A stretch of DNA of 64,000 nucleotides, taken from positions 16,570-80,569 of the forward strand of contig JAJQAY010000039.1 of NCBI GenBank assembly GCA_021203515.1, read 5' to 3'. Every line of letters begins with the position of its first letter. Position 1 is the stretch's first letter. The DNA is from Bacteroides sp. (GTDB taxonomy: Bacteria; Bacteroidota; Bacteroidia; Bacteroidales; Bacteroidaceae). The notes below the pieces were generated by a model that was not told the origin of the DNA, searched no databases, and worked only from the letters and a program-made list of their open reading frames with translations. The position numbers were made by a program, and so were the translations under genes. Of the stretch, positions 20,688-30,151 are shown piece by piece.

Positions 20688-21926
20688 ATGGAAGCCCTGT
20701 CACTATATGGCCTGAATGCGCTTGTGCGCCGTAGCCTAGAACAATGCCTGCCCGATGCATATTGGGTGCAGGCAGAGTTGAGCGATGTTCGTACCAATAG
20801 TACGGGACATTGTTACTTGGAGTTTGTGCAGAAAGATACCCGCAGCAATAACCTGATAGCGAAGGCGCGGGGAACAATCTGGTCGAACGTATTCCGCCTG
20901 TTGAAACCTTATTTTGAGGAGGCTACGGGACAGGCATTCGTTTCGGGTATCAAGGTATTGGTGCAGGTCACGGTGAATTTCCATGAACTCTACGGATACA
21001 GCCTTACGGTGCAGGACATCGACCCTACTTATACATTGGGCGACATGGCGCGCCGCCGTCGGGAAATACTGAAGCAACTGGAAGAAGAAGGGGTGCTTAC
21101 GTTGAACAAAGAACTGGAAATACCCCGTTTGCCACAGCGCATCGCCGTCATATCTTCGTCTACCGCTGCCGGCTACGGCGACTTCTGCCACCAACTGCAA
21201 CATAATCCCAGAGGCTTCTATTTCTACACCGAGCTTTTCCCTGCTTTGATGCAAGGCGAGCGGGTGGAAGACTCCATCCTTTCTGCTCTCGACAAGATAA
21301 ATTCCCGGTTAGACGATTTCGATGCCGTCGTCATCATCCGTGGCGGTGGCGCTACGTCCGACCTTTCCGGTTTCGACACCTACCTGCTTGCAGCCGCCTG
21401 CGCACAGTTCCCTCTGCCCATCATCACCGGCATCGGGCACGAGCGCGACGATACGGTGCTCGACTCCATAGCTCACACCCGCGTAAAGACACCTACCGCA
21501 GCGGCCGAGTTTCTGATAGACTGCATGAACGACGCTGCCGACGAACTGGAATTGCTCGCCAATCGCCTGAACGAAAGTGTGCGGAGCTTGTTGGCGCAAG
21601 AAAGCCGGAAACTGGCTGCCTATAAAAACCGCATCCCGTCTGCCGCCTACCGACGAGTGTCCGATGCAAAACTTGCATTGCTCACCGCCCGAAAAGACAT
21701 TGCGCAGGCAGTTACGGTTTCCTTGTCCCGCCATCGCCATCGGCTGGAACTGTTGCAGCAACGCCTGACCGACGCTTCGCCGGAGAAGCAGCTTGCCCGT
21801 GGTTATAGCATTACGCTGAAAGACGGGAAAGTAGTGAAAGATTTTACGCAAGTACAGGAGGGCGACAAAATCGTGACTCGTTTACATCACGGAGAAGTGG
21901 TGTCTATCATAGAAGACAATACCTAA
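20688..21926 (+). CDS. xseA: Exodeoxyribonuclease VII large subunit
   Basis: MEALSLYGLNALVRRSLEQCLPDAYWVQAELSDVR...VIIRGGGATSDLSGFD...GHERDDTVLDSIAHTRVKTPTAAAE. Confidence 0.96.
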   Translation: MEALSLYGLNALVRRSLEQCLPDAYWVQAELSDVRTNSTGHCYLEFVQKDTRSNNLIAKARGTIWSNVFRLLKPYFEEATGQAFVSGIKVLVQVTVNFHELYGYSLTVQDIDPTYTLGDMARRRREILKQLEEEGVLTLNKELEIPRLPQRIAVISSSTAAGYGDFCHQLQHNPRGFYFYTELFPALMQGERVEDSILSALDKINSRLDDFDAVVIIRGGGATSDLSGFDTYLLAAACAQFPLPIITGIGHERDDTVLDSIAHTRVKTPTAAAEFLIDCMNDAADELELLANRLNESVRSLLAQESRKLAAYKNRIPSAAYRRVSDAKLALLTARKDIAQAVTVSLSRHRHRLELLQQRLTDASPEKQLARGYSITLKDGKVVKDFTQVQEGDKIVTRLHHGEVVSIIEDNT

Positions 21927-21944
21927 CTCTAAAGCAAGTCTGAC

Positions 21945-21991
21945 ACTATCCAAAATAGATTATCTAAAATAGATAATCTATTTTGGATAGT
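21945..21991. terminator. Perfect 21-bp hairpin (5-nt loop) between xseA and the ATPase gene
   Basis: actatccaaaatagattatct / aaaat / agataatctattttggatagt followed by tgctgttttt. Confidence 0.8.
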
Positions 21992-22037
21992 GCTGTTTTT
22001 GTTTATCTTCGCCTTATCATTAATATGAAGTAAAGAT

Positions 22038-23179
22038 ATGGAAGATAGAATGTTAAATCCTTTTATAGTCAAAGGCTATTCTGCAAAAGACTTGTTTTGC
22101 GACCGTGAAAAAGAGCTGGAAGAGCTACTGCAAAATATATATAACGGTGTAGATGTGACTTTGATATCTATCCGCCGTATGGGAAAGACCGGGCTGATTA
22201 TGCGCACTTTTACTGAACTGGAAGAAAGATTTCCCGACAGAATTGCTATCTATGTCGATATTTACTCTTCGCGTTGTTTGAGCGATTTTGTGAAACTATT
22301 GGCAGAAGCAATTCTAAAGAAATTTCCTGAAAAAACTCCGATAGGGAAACAATTTCTTGAACTGCTGAAATCCCTTCGCCCTCTCATTACCTATGATGCC
22401 ATAACCGGAGAACCGCAGGTTTCTATCACCTATCAGACAGCGGTGGAGAAGGAATATACTTTGAAAGGACTGCTGGATTTCTTGGAAAACAAGCTTGCCG
22501 AATTGTCATTGCTTTGGATGAGTTCCAGCAGATTACCGAATACCCGGAAAAGAATATAGAAGCTCTGCTGCGTACCTATATCCAGCAGATGAAGAATGTT
22601 TCTTTTATCTTTTGTGGCAGTAAACGAGCTTTGATGATTGAGATGTTTGGCAATGCCAAAAGACCTTTTTATTCCAGCACGCATAAGATATATCTGGATA
22701 AGATAGCAAGTGAACCGTATCGGGTTTTTATAAAAAGGCTTTTCAATGAACGGGCGGTAGAGATAGATGAAGAGGCTATCACATATATTCTGGATTGGAC
22801 AGAGCGATATACGTTTTATACTCAAAGTCTGTGTCATGCTATGTTCGATCAGGGTCAGAAACACATTTCTGTGGAATCGGCAAAACAAGCATGCCTCTCT
22901 GTTCTCGACCAGAACGAACCGGTATTCCTGCAATACCGGGAGTTTCTGACGCCGGCACAGTGGAACTTCTTGATTGCCGTAGCAAATGAACGGAGTGTGG
23001 AACAAATTACTTCGCAGCGTTTCATTTCTGCCTATAAAATAGGGACACCTGCCAATGCGCGGCGTATATTAAATGCTTTGATTGATAAAGAATTGATATT
23101 GGCTGTACCCGATAAACGGCAAACGGCTTATAAAGTATATGACTTGTTCTTCTCGCGTTGGTTGGAAAGGGAGTATTGA
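22038..23179 (+). pseudogene. AAA family ATPase (archaeal-type ATPase plus C-terminal wHTH), frameshift at ~22490
   Basis: SIRRMGKTGLIMRTF (Walker A), RIVIALDEFQQI (Walker B, shifted frame), VSFIFCGSKRALMIEMF, C-terminal wHTH. Confidence 0.82.
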
Positions 23180-23278
23180 ATGAATTGGAAATGAATGCAT
23201 TGTGTCTTTTCTCCTTTCTTTATAGATGCCTTTCGGATATTTTTTCTTACTTTGCATTCCAATTAACCGTATGATGAT

Positions 23279-23488
23279 ATGCCTGCAAAAAAAGAAACCT
23301 ATTCCCAGGCCATGGCGCGCCTGGAGAAGATTGTCAACCAAATAGACAATAATGAGTTGGAAATAGATGCGCTTGCCGAAAAGATAAAGGAAGCGAATGA
23401 GATAATCGCATTTTGCAGCGATAAATTGACGAAAGCCGACCGTGAAATTGAAAAATTACTGTCGGAGAAGCGGGAATGTGAGGAATAA
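23279..23488 (+). CDS. xseB: Exodeoxyribonuclease VII small subunit
   Basis: ETYSQAMARLEKIVNQIDNNELEIDALAEKIKEANEIIAFCSDKL. Confidence 0.93.
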   Translation: MPAKKETYSQAMARLEKIVNQIDNNELEIDALAEKIKEANEIIAFCSDKLTKADREIEKLLSEKRECEE

Positions 23489-23541
23489 AGACTATTTTTT
23501 GTTGCAAAATGTACGTAATAAAGTAACTAATACTTTGAGAT

Positions 23542-24561
23542 ATGAAAGAAATAGATTGGGCTAATCTGCCGTTCGGATACATGAAGACAGATTACAATGT
23601 GAGAATTTATTATCGTAACGGACAGTGGGGCGAAACGGAAGTTTGCAGCGAGGAAACTATTCCTATGCACATGGCAGCAACTTGTTTGCACTACGGTCAG
23701 GAGGCATTCGAGGGTTTGAAGGCTTTCCGTGGCAAAGACGGTAAGGTACGTGTTTTCCGTTTGGAAGAGAACGCAGCCCGCTTGCAGTCTACTTGCCGGG
23801 GCATCCTGATGCCTGAACTTCCTACCGAACGTTTTAGAGAAGCTATTCTGAAGGTAGTGAAGCTGAACGAACGTTTCATTCCGCCTTACGAATTAGGTGC
23901 GTCTTTATATCTCCGCCCATTGTTGGTGGGCACCGGTGCGCAGGTGGGCGTACATCCTGCCAATGAGTACTTGTTTGTAGTATTCGTCACTCCGACAGGT
24001 CCTTACTTTAAAGGCGGTTTCTCAGCCAATCCTTATGTTATTATCCGCGAGTTCGACCGTGCCGCACCATTGGGTACCGGTATCTATAAGGTAGGCGGCA
24101 ACTATGCAGCCAGCTTGCGTGCCAACAAGAAAGCGCACGACTTGGGCTATGCTTGTGAGTTCTATCTCGACGCCAAAGAAAAGAAGTACATCGACGAGTG
24201 TGGTGCCGCCAATTTCTTCGGTATCAAAGATAATACTTATATTACTCCGAAATCCACTTCCATCCTTCCGTCCATCACCAACAAGAGCTTGATGCAGTTG
24301 GCCGAAGATATGGGTATGAAGGTAGAGCGTCGTCCGGTTCCCGAAGAAGAACTGCTGACATTCGAAGAAGCGGGTGCTTGCGGCACTGCTGCCGTAATCA
24401 GCCCCATTGAACGCATTGACGATGTGGAGAACGGCAAGTCTTATGTCATAGCCAAAGACGGCAAGCCGGGACCGATTTGCACGAAACTGTATAATAAGTT
24501 GCGCGGCATCCAGTATGGTGATGAGCCTGATACGCACGGCTGGGTGACTATTGTGGAGTAG
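23542..24561 (+). CDS. ilvE: Branched-chain amino acid aminotransferase
   Basis: HYGQEAFEGLKAFRGKDGKVRVFR...KVGGNYAASLRANKKAHDLG...DECGAANFFGI. Confidence 0.95.
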   Translation: MKEIDWANLPFGYMKTDYNVRIYYRNGQWGETEVCSEETIPMHMAATCLHYGQEAFEGLKAFRGKDGKVRVFRLEENAARLQSTCRGILMPELPTERFREAILKVVKLNERFIPPYELGASLYLRPLLVGTGAQVGVHPANEYLFVVFVTPTGPYFKGGFSANPYVIIREFDRAAPLGTGIYKVGGNYAASLRANKKAHDLGYACEFYLDAKEKKYIDECGAANFFGIKDNTYITPKSTSILPSITNKSLMQLAEDMGMKVERRPVPEEELLTFEEAGACGTAAVISPIERIDDVENGKSYVIAKDGKPGPICTKLYNKLRGIQYGDEPDTHGWVTIVE

Positions 24562-24564
24562 TAA

Positions 24565-25323
24565 ATGGGAAAAAACAAATTAGAGAAGTTTGCCGACATG
24601 GCAAGTTATCCGCATGTCTTCGAATATCCGTATTCGGCGGTAGACAATGTGCCGTTCGAGCAGAAAGGGAACTGGCACAGTCAGTTCTTTAAAAACGACC
24701 ATCCTATAGTGTTGGAACTGGGCTGCGGCCGTGGAGAATACACCGTGGGCTTGGGCCGTATGTTTCTGGACAAGAACTTTATCGGCGTCGACATAAAAGG
24801 CGCCCGCATGTGGACGGGCGCCACCGAGTCTTTGGAGGCAGGCATGACGAATGTCGCCTTTCTGCGCACGAACATCGAGATTATCGACCGTTTCTTTGCA
24901 CCGGGCGAAGTCAGCGAAATATGGCTTACCTTCTCCGACCCGCAGATGAAGAAAGCCACCAAGCGGCTCACCTCCACCTTCTTTATGGAGCGTTACCGCA
25001 AGTTCCTGAAAGACGGCGGCATCATCCACGTAAAGACGGACAGCAATTTCATGTTCACCTACACCCGATACATGATTGAGAAGAACCAACTGCCGGTAGA
25101 GTTCATCACAGACGACCTCTATCATTCCGACCTGGTAGACGACATTCTCGGCATCCGCACCTATTACGAACAACAATGGCTCAACCGCGGTTTAACCATC
25201 AAATACATCAAGTTCCGCCTGCCCCAATCCTGCCCTTTGCAGGAACCGGACGTAGAAATCGAACTCGATGAATATCGCAGCTACAATCGCAGCAAGCGCA
25301 GCGGCCTGCAAACCAGCAAATAA
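24565..25323 (+). CDS. trmB: tRNA (guanine-N7-)-methyltransferase
   Basis: [35 protein letters not shown]...[12 protein letters not shown]. Confidence 0.93.
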   Translation: MGKNKLEKFADMASYPHVFEYPYSAVDNVPFEQKGNWHSQFFKNDHPIVLELGCGRGEYTVGLGRMFLDKNFIGVDIKGARMWTGATESLEAGMTNVAFLRTNIEIIDRFFAPGEVSEIWLTFSDPQMKKATKRLTSTFFMERYRKFLKDGGIIHVKTDSNFMFTYTRYMIEKNQLPVEFITDDLYHSDLVDDILGIRTYYEQQWLNRGLTIKYIKFRLPQSCPLQEPDVEIELDEYRSYNRSKRSGLQTSK

Positions 25324-25375
25324 TGATAGTTATACTAAATTGTACATTGTACATTGTTAAATTGTAAATGATATT

Positions 25376-26476
25376 ATGACTCTTTATCCTAAACTGATTT
25401 TAGATGCACTGGCAACGGTGCGTTATCCCGGCAACCGCAAGACCCTCGTCGAGGCGGAAATGGTTGCCGACAATATGCGTATCGACGGGATGAAAGTAAG
25501 TTTTTCGCTGATATTCGAAAAGCCGACCGACCCGTTTATGAAGTCCATGGTGAAAGCTGCCGAGGCAGCCATACATACCTACGTCTCTCCCGAGGTAGAG
25601 GTGGGGATTTCTACGGAAAGCCGTCAGGCTCCTCGCCCGGAGGCCGGCAAACTATTGCCGCAGGTGAAGAACATCATCTGCGTGTCTTCCGGCAAAGGCG
25701 GTGTGGGTAAGTCGACCGTAGCAGCCAATCTAGCGGTGGCTCTGGCAAAGCTAGGCTATAAAGTAGGGTTGCTGGACGCCGATATATTCGGCCCTTCTGT
25801 CCCCAAGATGTTTCAGATGGAAGATGCACGCCCCGTTGCCGAGAGCGTCGGCGGGCGCGACTTGATTGTGCCGATTGAGAAGTACGGCATCAAGCTCCTT
25901 TCCATCGGCTTCTTTGTCGACCCTGACCAAGCTACGTTGTGGCGCGGCGGAATGGCGAGCAACGCCTTGAAGCAATTGATTGGTGACGCCAACTGGGGCG
26001 AACTGGACTATTTCCTGATAGATCCTCCTCCCGGCACTAGCGACATCCATCTGACAGTGGTACAGACGCTTGCCATGACTGGCGCCATCGTAGTCAGCAC
26101 TCCGCAGGCTGTGGCTTTGGCAGATGCACGCAAAGGCATTAATATGTTCACCAACGACAAGGTGAATGTACCTATTCTAGGCTTGGTAGAAAATATGGCC
26201 TGGTTCACCCCGGCCGAACTGCCCGAGAACAAATACTATATCTTCGGCAAGGAAGGCGCCAAGAAGTTGGCAGAAGATATGAATGTGCCCTTGCTGGGAC
26301 AAATCCCCATCGTGCAAAGCATCTGCGAAAGCGGTGATAAAGGCACTCCCGTCGCTTTGGATGAAAATACCGTGACCGGACGCGCCTTCTTGCAACTGGC
26401 CGCCGCCGTCGTTCGTCAGGTAGACCGCCGGAATGTGGAAATGACACCTACACAGATTGTAGAGATGCATAAATAA
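25376..26476 (+). CDS. Mrp/NBP35 (ApbC) family Fe-S carrier ATPase
   Basis: IICVSSGKGGVGKSTVAANLAVALAKLGYKVGLLDADIFGPSVPKMF...PPGTSDIHLTVVQ. Confidence 0.95.
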   Translation: MTLYPKLILDALATVRYPGNRKTLVEAEMVADNMRIDGMKVSFSLIFEKPTDPFMKSMVKAAEAAIHTYVSPEVEVGISTESRQAPRPEAGKLLPQVKNIICVSSGKGGVGKSTVAANLAVALAKLGYKVGLLDADIFGPSVPKMFQMEDARPVAESVGGRDLIVPIEKYGIKLLSIGFFVDPDQATLWRGGMASNALKQLIGDANWGELDYFLIDPPPGTSDIHLTVVQTLAMTGAIVVSTPQAVALADARKGINMFTNDKVNVPILGLVENMAWFTPAELPENKYYIFGKEGAKKLAEDMNVPLLGQIPIVQSICESGDKGTPVALDENTVTGRAFLQLAAAVVRQVDRRNVEMTPTQIVEMHK

Positions 26477-26557
26477 AATTCTTTTGTGGTTGCAATTCCG
26501 AGGCTATGATTTGGGTGATTGGTGGTTCTTCCTCCTTTTCCGTAGCTTCGGATTGCT

Positions 26558-27800
26558 TTATTGTAATCTGAACATAATCGGCACCGTGTACTTCACCCGT
26601 ACCGCCCTTCCTCTCTGCATACCGGGTTCCCACCGGGGCATGGAGTTGATAATGCGAAGAGCTTCCGCATCTATGGATGGAGCAACTCCTCTTATTACAT
26701 TGGCATCGCTGATGCTTCCGTCCGGATTGACGACGAAAGATACGACGACACGTCCTTGTTCCTGGCTGGCGTGGCCTCTGCGGGATACCTGACATTCTCA
26801 CTGATGTATTTCATCAATGCACTCATCCCTCCGGGAAACTCCGGCATCTTCTCCACCACTTCGAACACGACATTCTCCGGCATGCTTTCCGGTTTCATCG
26901 TCTCTTGCACCACTCTCTTCGTAGTACGCGCCACCGTGTCGAGGTTGCTGATAATCATCAGCAAGGCTGCCAAGGGGATAAACATCAAGTATTTGGTTCT
27001 CCCTATCCCTTTGGTTCTTTTCTTGTTCATCATGCTGATGCGCTTCTTCAACGGCAGCACATTGAAACTGTTGTAGATGGTCGCTGTCGCCTTCTGATGA
27101 GACAGTCCCAACAGATGATATTGGTAGGTTTTGGAGTCGTAGCCGTTTTCCAGTACGTGGGCATCGGCCATATATTCCAGATTGGTACGGATTTCCCGCT
27201 TCATAAGCCAAACGAAAGGATTGAACCAGCAGAGCATGCAAGCCAGTTCGCTGACAATCACATCCAGCGAATGCCACTGCCGTGCATGTGTCTGCTCATG
27301 GGTCAATATTTCACTCATCTCTTCCTCGGTGTGCGAAGCCGGATGCACGAATATCCAGTGAAAAAAGGAGAAAGGCCCTTCCGGACGGGGAAGCAGATGC
27401 ACTGTGCTGCCGCCGATACGCGTCATCCGGCATCGAAAGGCAAGTCGCACGATTCCTGTCAATTGCACCAGGAAGCGGATAGAAAGCAGAGCGACTGTTC
27501 CCCAATAAACGATGCTTGTACAATCCCATAGCACGCTTTGCCAATTGACGGCTTCCGTTTGTTGCTCGGTGCAAGCTTCGGTGCCAGAACACTGGCATAT
27601 AAGTCGGCTATTGCAGCCATCGGTTCCTGCGCGGTAATCCATGTCTGTATATTCAGCAATGGATAGACGGAGGAGATAGCGAAAAAGCAGAGCAAGGCCG
27701 TCCTGCGCCAGCCAAAGAATGTGTCCTTGTAGAAAAACGGCCGATAGAATGCATAGAACAGCACTATCGCTACATTCACTTTCAGAAAATAGGCTAACAT
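26558..27800 (-). pseudogene. M56 family (BlaR1-like) metallopeptidase with C-terminal TonB domain; two frameshifts
   Basis: HEQTHARQWHSLDVIVSELACMLCWFNPFVWLMKREIRTNLEYMADAHVL; TonB end in shifted frame (QEQGRVVVSFVVNPDGSISDANVIRGVAPSIDAEALRIINSMPRWEPG). Shifts at ~27540-27590 and ~26760. Confidence 0.85.
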
Positions 27801-27820
27801 CGTTTGGGGGTTATTTAAGG

Positions 27821-28186
27821 TTAATCTTCTTTTCCTTTCTCGATCATATCTATAATATCTTTCAGGTCATTGGTCGAAATCTTCTGGTCTTTGGCGAAGA
27901 AGGAAACCATTTCCTTATAAGAATTCTCGAAGTAGTTGCGCACAAAGCCACTCATAAAAGTACGTTTGTATTCACTTTCGCGAATGGCGGGCGTGTATTG
28001 GTACGTATTTCCCACACGGACGGAACTGATATACCGCTTCCGTTCCAGGTTTTTCACAATGGATGCCACCGTCGTATAAGGCGGTTTCGGGTCGGGATAT
28101 TTGGCTACGATATCTTTTACGAAGCAACTGCCCAGTTCCCAAACGTAAATCATAGCTTCTTCTTCTTGTAGCGTTAACTTGTCCAT
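27821..28186 (-). CDS. BlaI/MecI/CopY family transcriptional regulator
   Basis: LTLQEEEAMIYVWELGSCFVKDIVAKYPDPKPPYTTVASIVKNLERKRYI. Confidence 0.92.
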   Translation of the reverse strand: MDKLTLQEEEAMIYVWELGSCFVKDIVAKYPDPKPPYTTVASIVKNLERKRYISSVRVGNTYQYTPAIRESEYKRTFMSGFVRNYFENSYKEMVSFFAKDQKISTNDLKDIIDMIEKGKED

Positions 28187-28309
28187 GGAGTAAAGTGTTT
28201 AGATGAATTTGATACAAATCTACGAATACCTCGTAATAAAGAGTTGTACAGTGAGTTAATTAATCTAAATCAGTACTTTATACTTAGAGGAAAGATAAGC
28301 GCCCGGAGA

Positions 28310-28858
28310 TTAAAACAGATAGGAATACCCTTCTCCCAAAGAGCTTTTGATGCGTTTCAGCGCCTTGGTGATTTGTGCTTCTACCGTTTTAACCGAGATA
28401 TTCATGTCGTCTGCAATTTCCTGATTGGGTATGTTTTCTTGTCTGCTTTTTAGGAATACTTCGCGACATTTTTCGGGCAACGCACAAATGGCCTCCTCTA
28501 TCAAATTGTTGAGTTCTTCCATTTCCAAGACAGGATAAACTTTGTCTTGTAATGTTTCGTTTAGGTTTTCGTTTAAGGGGATAGTCTGTTTCCTGTCCCG
28601 CAATGCATTCAGGCATCGGTTGCGGGCAGCTTGAAAGAGGTAGGCTTTTAATGATAATTTAATCTCTATCTGCTCCCTGTTCACCCATATATAGGTGAAG
28701 ATGTCCATCGCCAATTCTTCCGCTTCCACTTGGTTGTCCAGATAGACATTGATGTAACGGCATAATGATACGAAGTAAGTATCAAAGAGATGTTTAAGGG
28801 TATGCTCATCTCCATTCTTAATCAACTTTAAAAGCAATATGTCGTCGGTGATTGTCAT
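28310..28858 (-). CDS. ECF-type RNA polymerase sigma-70 factor
   Basis: DEHTLKHLFDTYFVSLCRYINVYL...IFTYIWVNREQI...LPEKCREVFLKSRQENIPNQEIADDMNISVKTVEAQITKALKRIKSSL. Confidence 0.93.
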   Translation of the reverse strand: MTITDDILLLKLIKNGDEHTLKHLFDTYFVSLCRYINVYLDNQVEAEELAMDIFTYIWVNREQIEIKLSLKAYLFQAARNRCLNALRDRKQTIPLNENLNETLQDKVYPVLEMEELNNLIEEAICALPEKCREVFLKSRQENIPNQEIADDMNISVKTVEAQITKALKRIKSSLGEGYSYLF

Positions 28859-29032
28859 TATTAACGTTTATTTGGCAAATATAGGAAGTTATCGCGACTA
28901 TTAAAAATAATTTGTCGGGATTAGTTTTTCCATAAAAATAGGGTACAGTCTAAAAAAAAAGAGTATGATGCGTAAGGGGTATGCCTCTTTTTTGTGTCTT
29001 AGCTTACGTGGATATGGATAAAAAAGACAGTT

Positions 29033-30026
29033 ATGACACGAGAAATACCTTGGAATATCATTGTTTCAAACTTGAAGAAAGAAAGTACTGCTGATGAAGA
29101 TAGCGAGCTTGAACGTTGGCTTTCCGACAGTGGGAATAAGGAAATCTTTGAGGAACTTCGCGAACTTTGGAACAGAATACAAAGTAATGCTTCGACTTAT
29201 GCTCCCGATAAAGATTATTATTGGAAAGAACTTTCCCAAAGGATGTCCTTTTTCCTTCAAGAGCCTGTGGAGAAATCATGCCGAAATACGAATTGGTGGA
29301 CTTATGTTGCGGCAGCTTGTGCAATAATAGTCATAATCGCTTCCTTCTATGTAGGACAATGGACGATGGGTATTTCTGACAAAGCTCCTTTACAGTATAT
29401 CAGTATGGGTGGAAAAGCAGAGGCCTCTTTGCCGGACCAATCTTCGGTATGGCTGCATACTGATACCAAACTGGTATATGATATGTCTCATCAAAAGGAG
29501 GAGCGTGTTGTGACTTTGCGAGGAGAAGCTTTTTTTTGATGTAGCACACGATAAGCAAAGGCCGTTTATAGTGCAAACCGACGGTCTGCGTATCGTAGTT
29601 CATGGAACAAAGTTTAATGTGGAGTCTTTTCCCGATATGGAAAACACTTACGTCAGTCTGGTGAAAGGCTCCGTGTCGTTGGAGACGGCGACCGAACATC
29701 AGTATTTATCTCCGGGCGAAGTGGCTACTTATAATAAAAACAGCCGCCAGTTGTCCATAGCCAAAGGTGATGTGGATTTTGCTGCTTCCTGGACTAAAAG
29801 CGAAGTTGTTTTCGAGCAACGTTCTTTGGAGGATATTTGCCGTTTCTTGAGCAAGTGGTATCGTGTGAAGATTGACTTGTCGCCTACTGTATCCGACGAC
29901 TACCACTACACATTTACTTTGCGCAATGAACCTTTGGAGGAGATACTTCGCCTGATGGCACGTATCCATCCGATAAAATATACTTTTAGCGAAGATAATG
30001 AACTTAGAATTTATGGTGATAAATAA
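29033..30026 (+). pseudogene. FecR family anti-sigma factor, frameshift in an 8-T run
   Basis: Frame 29033-29539 ends ...VTLRGEAFF; restored frame reads DVAHDKQRPFIVQTDGLRIVVHGTKFNVESF...; run at ~29530-29537 has 8 T where 7 keep the frame. Confidence 0.85.
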
Positions 30027-30151
30027 AAATAGATAGCCTATGTAACATTTCAAATACTATGAATAACTATTTATGAAACGATAAAAGTTTTTTCCATACC
30101 CTTTATTGCAATACACAATTATTCTAAATTAATTTAAATCTAAAGAGAAAA

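Noticed and set aside
22038-23179. Anti-phage defence ATPase
   Set aside because: No partner nuclease, protease or toxin gene next to it; archaeal-type AAA orphans are common in Bacteroides.
29520-29540. Programmed ribosomal frameshifting at the FecR T-run
   Set aside because: FecR anti-sigma factors are not known to need it, and similar one-base lesions occur in many unrelated genes in the window.
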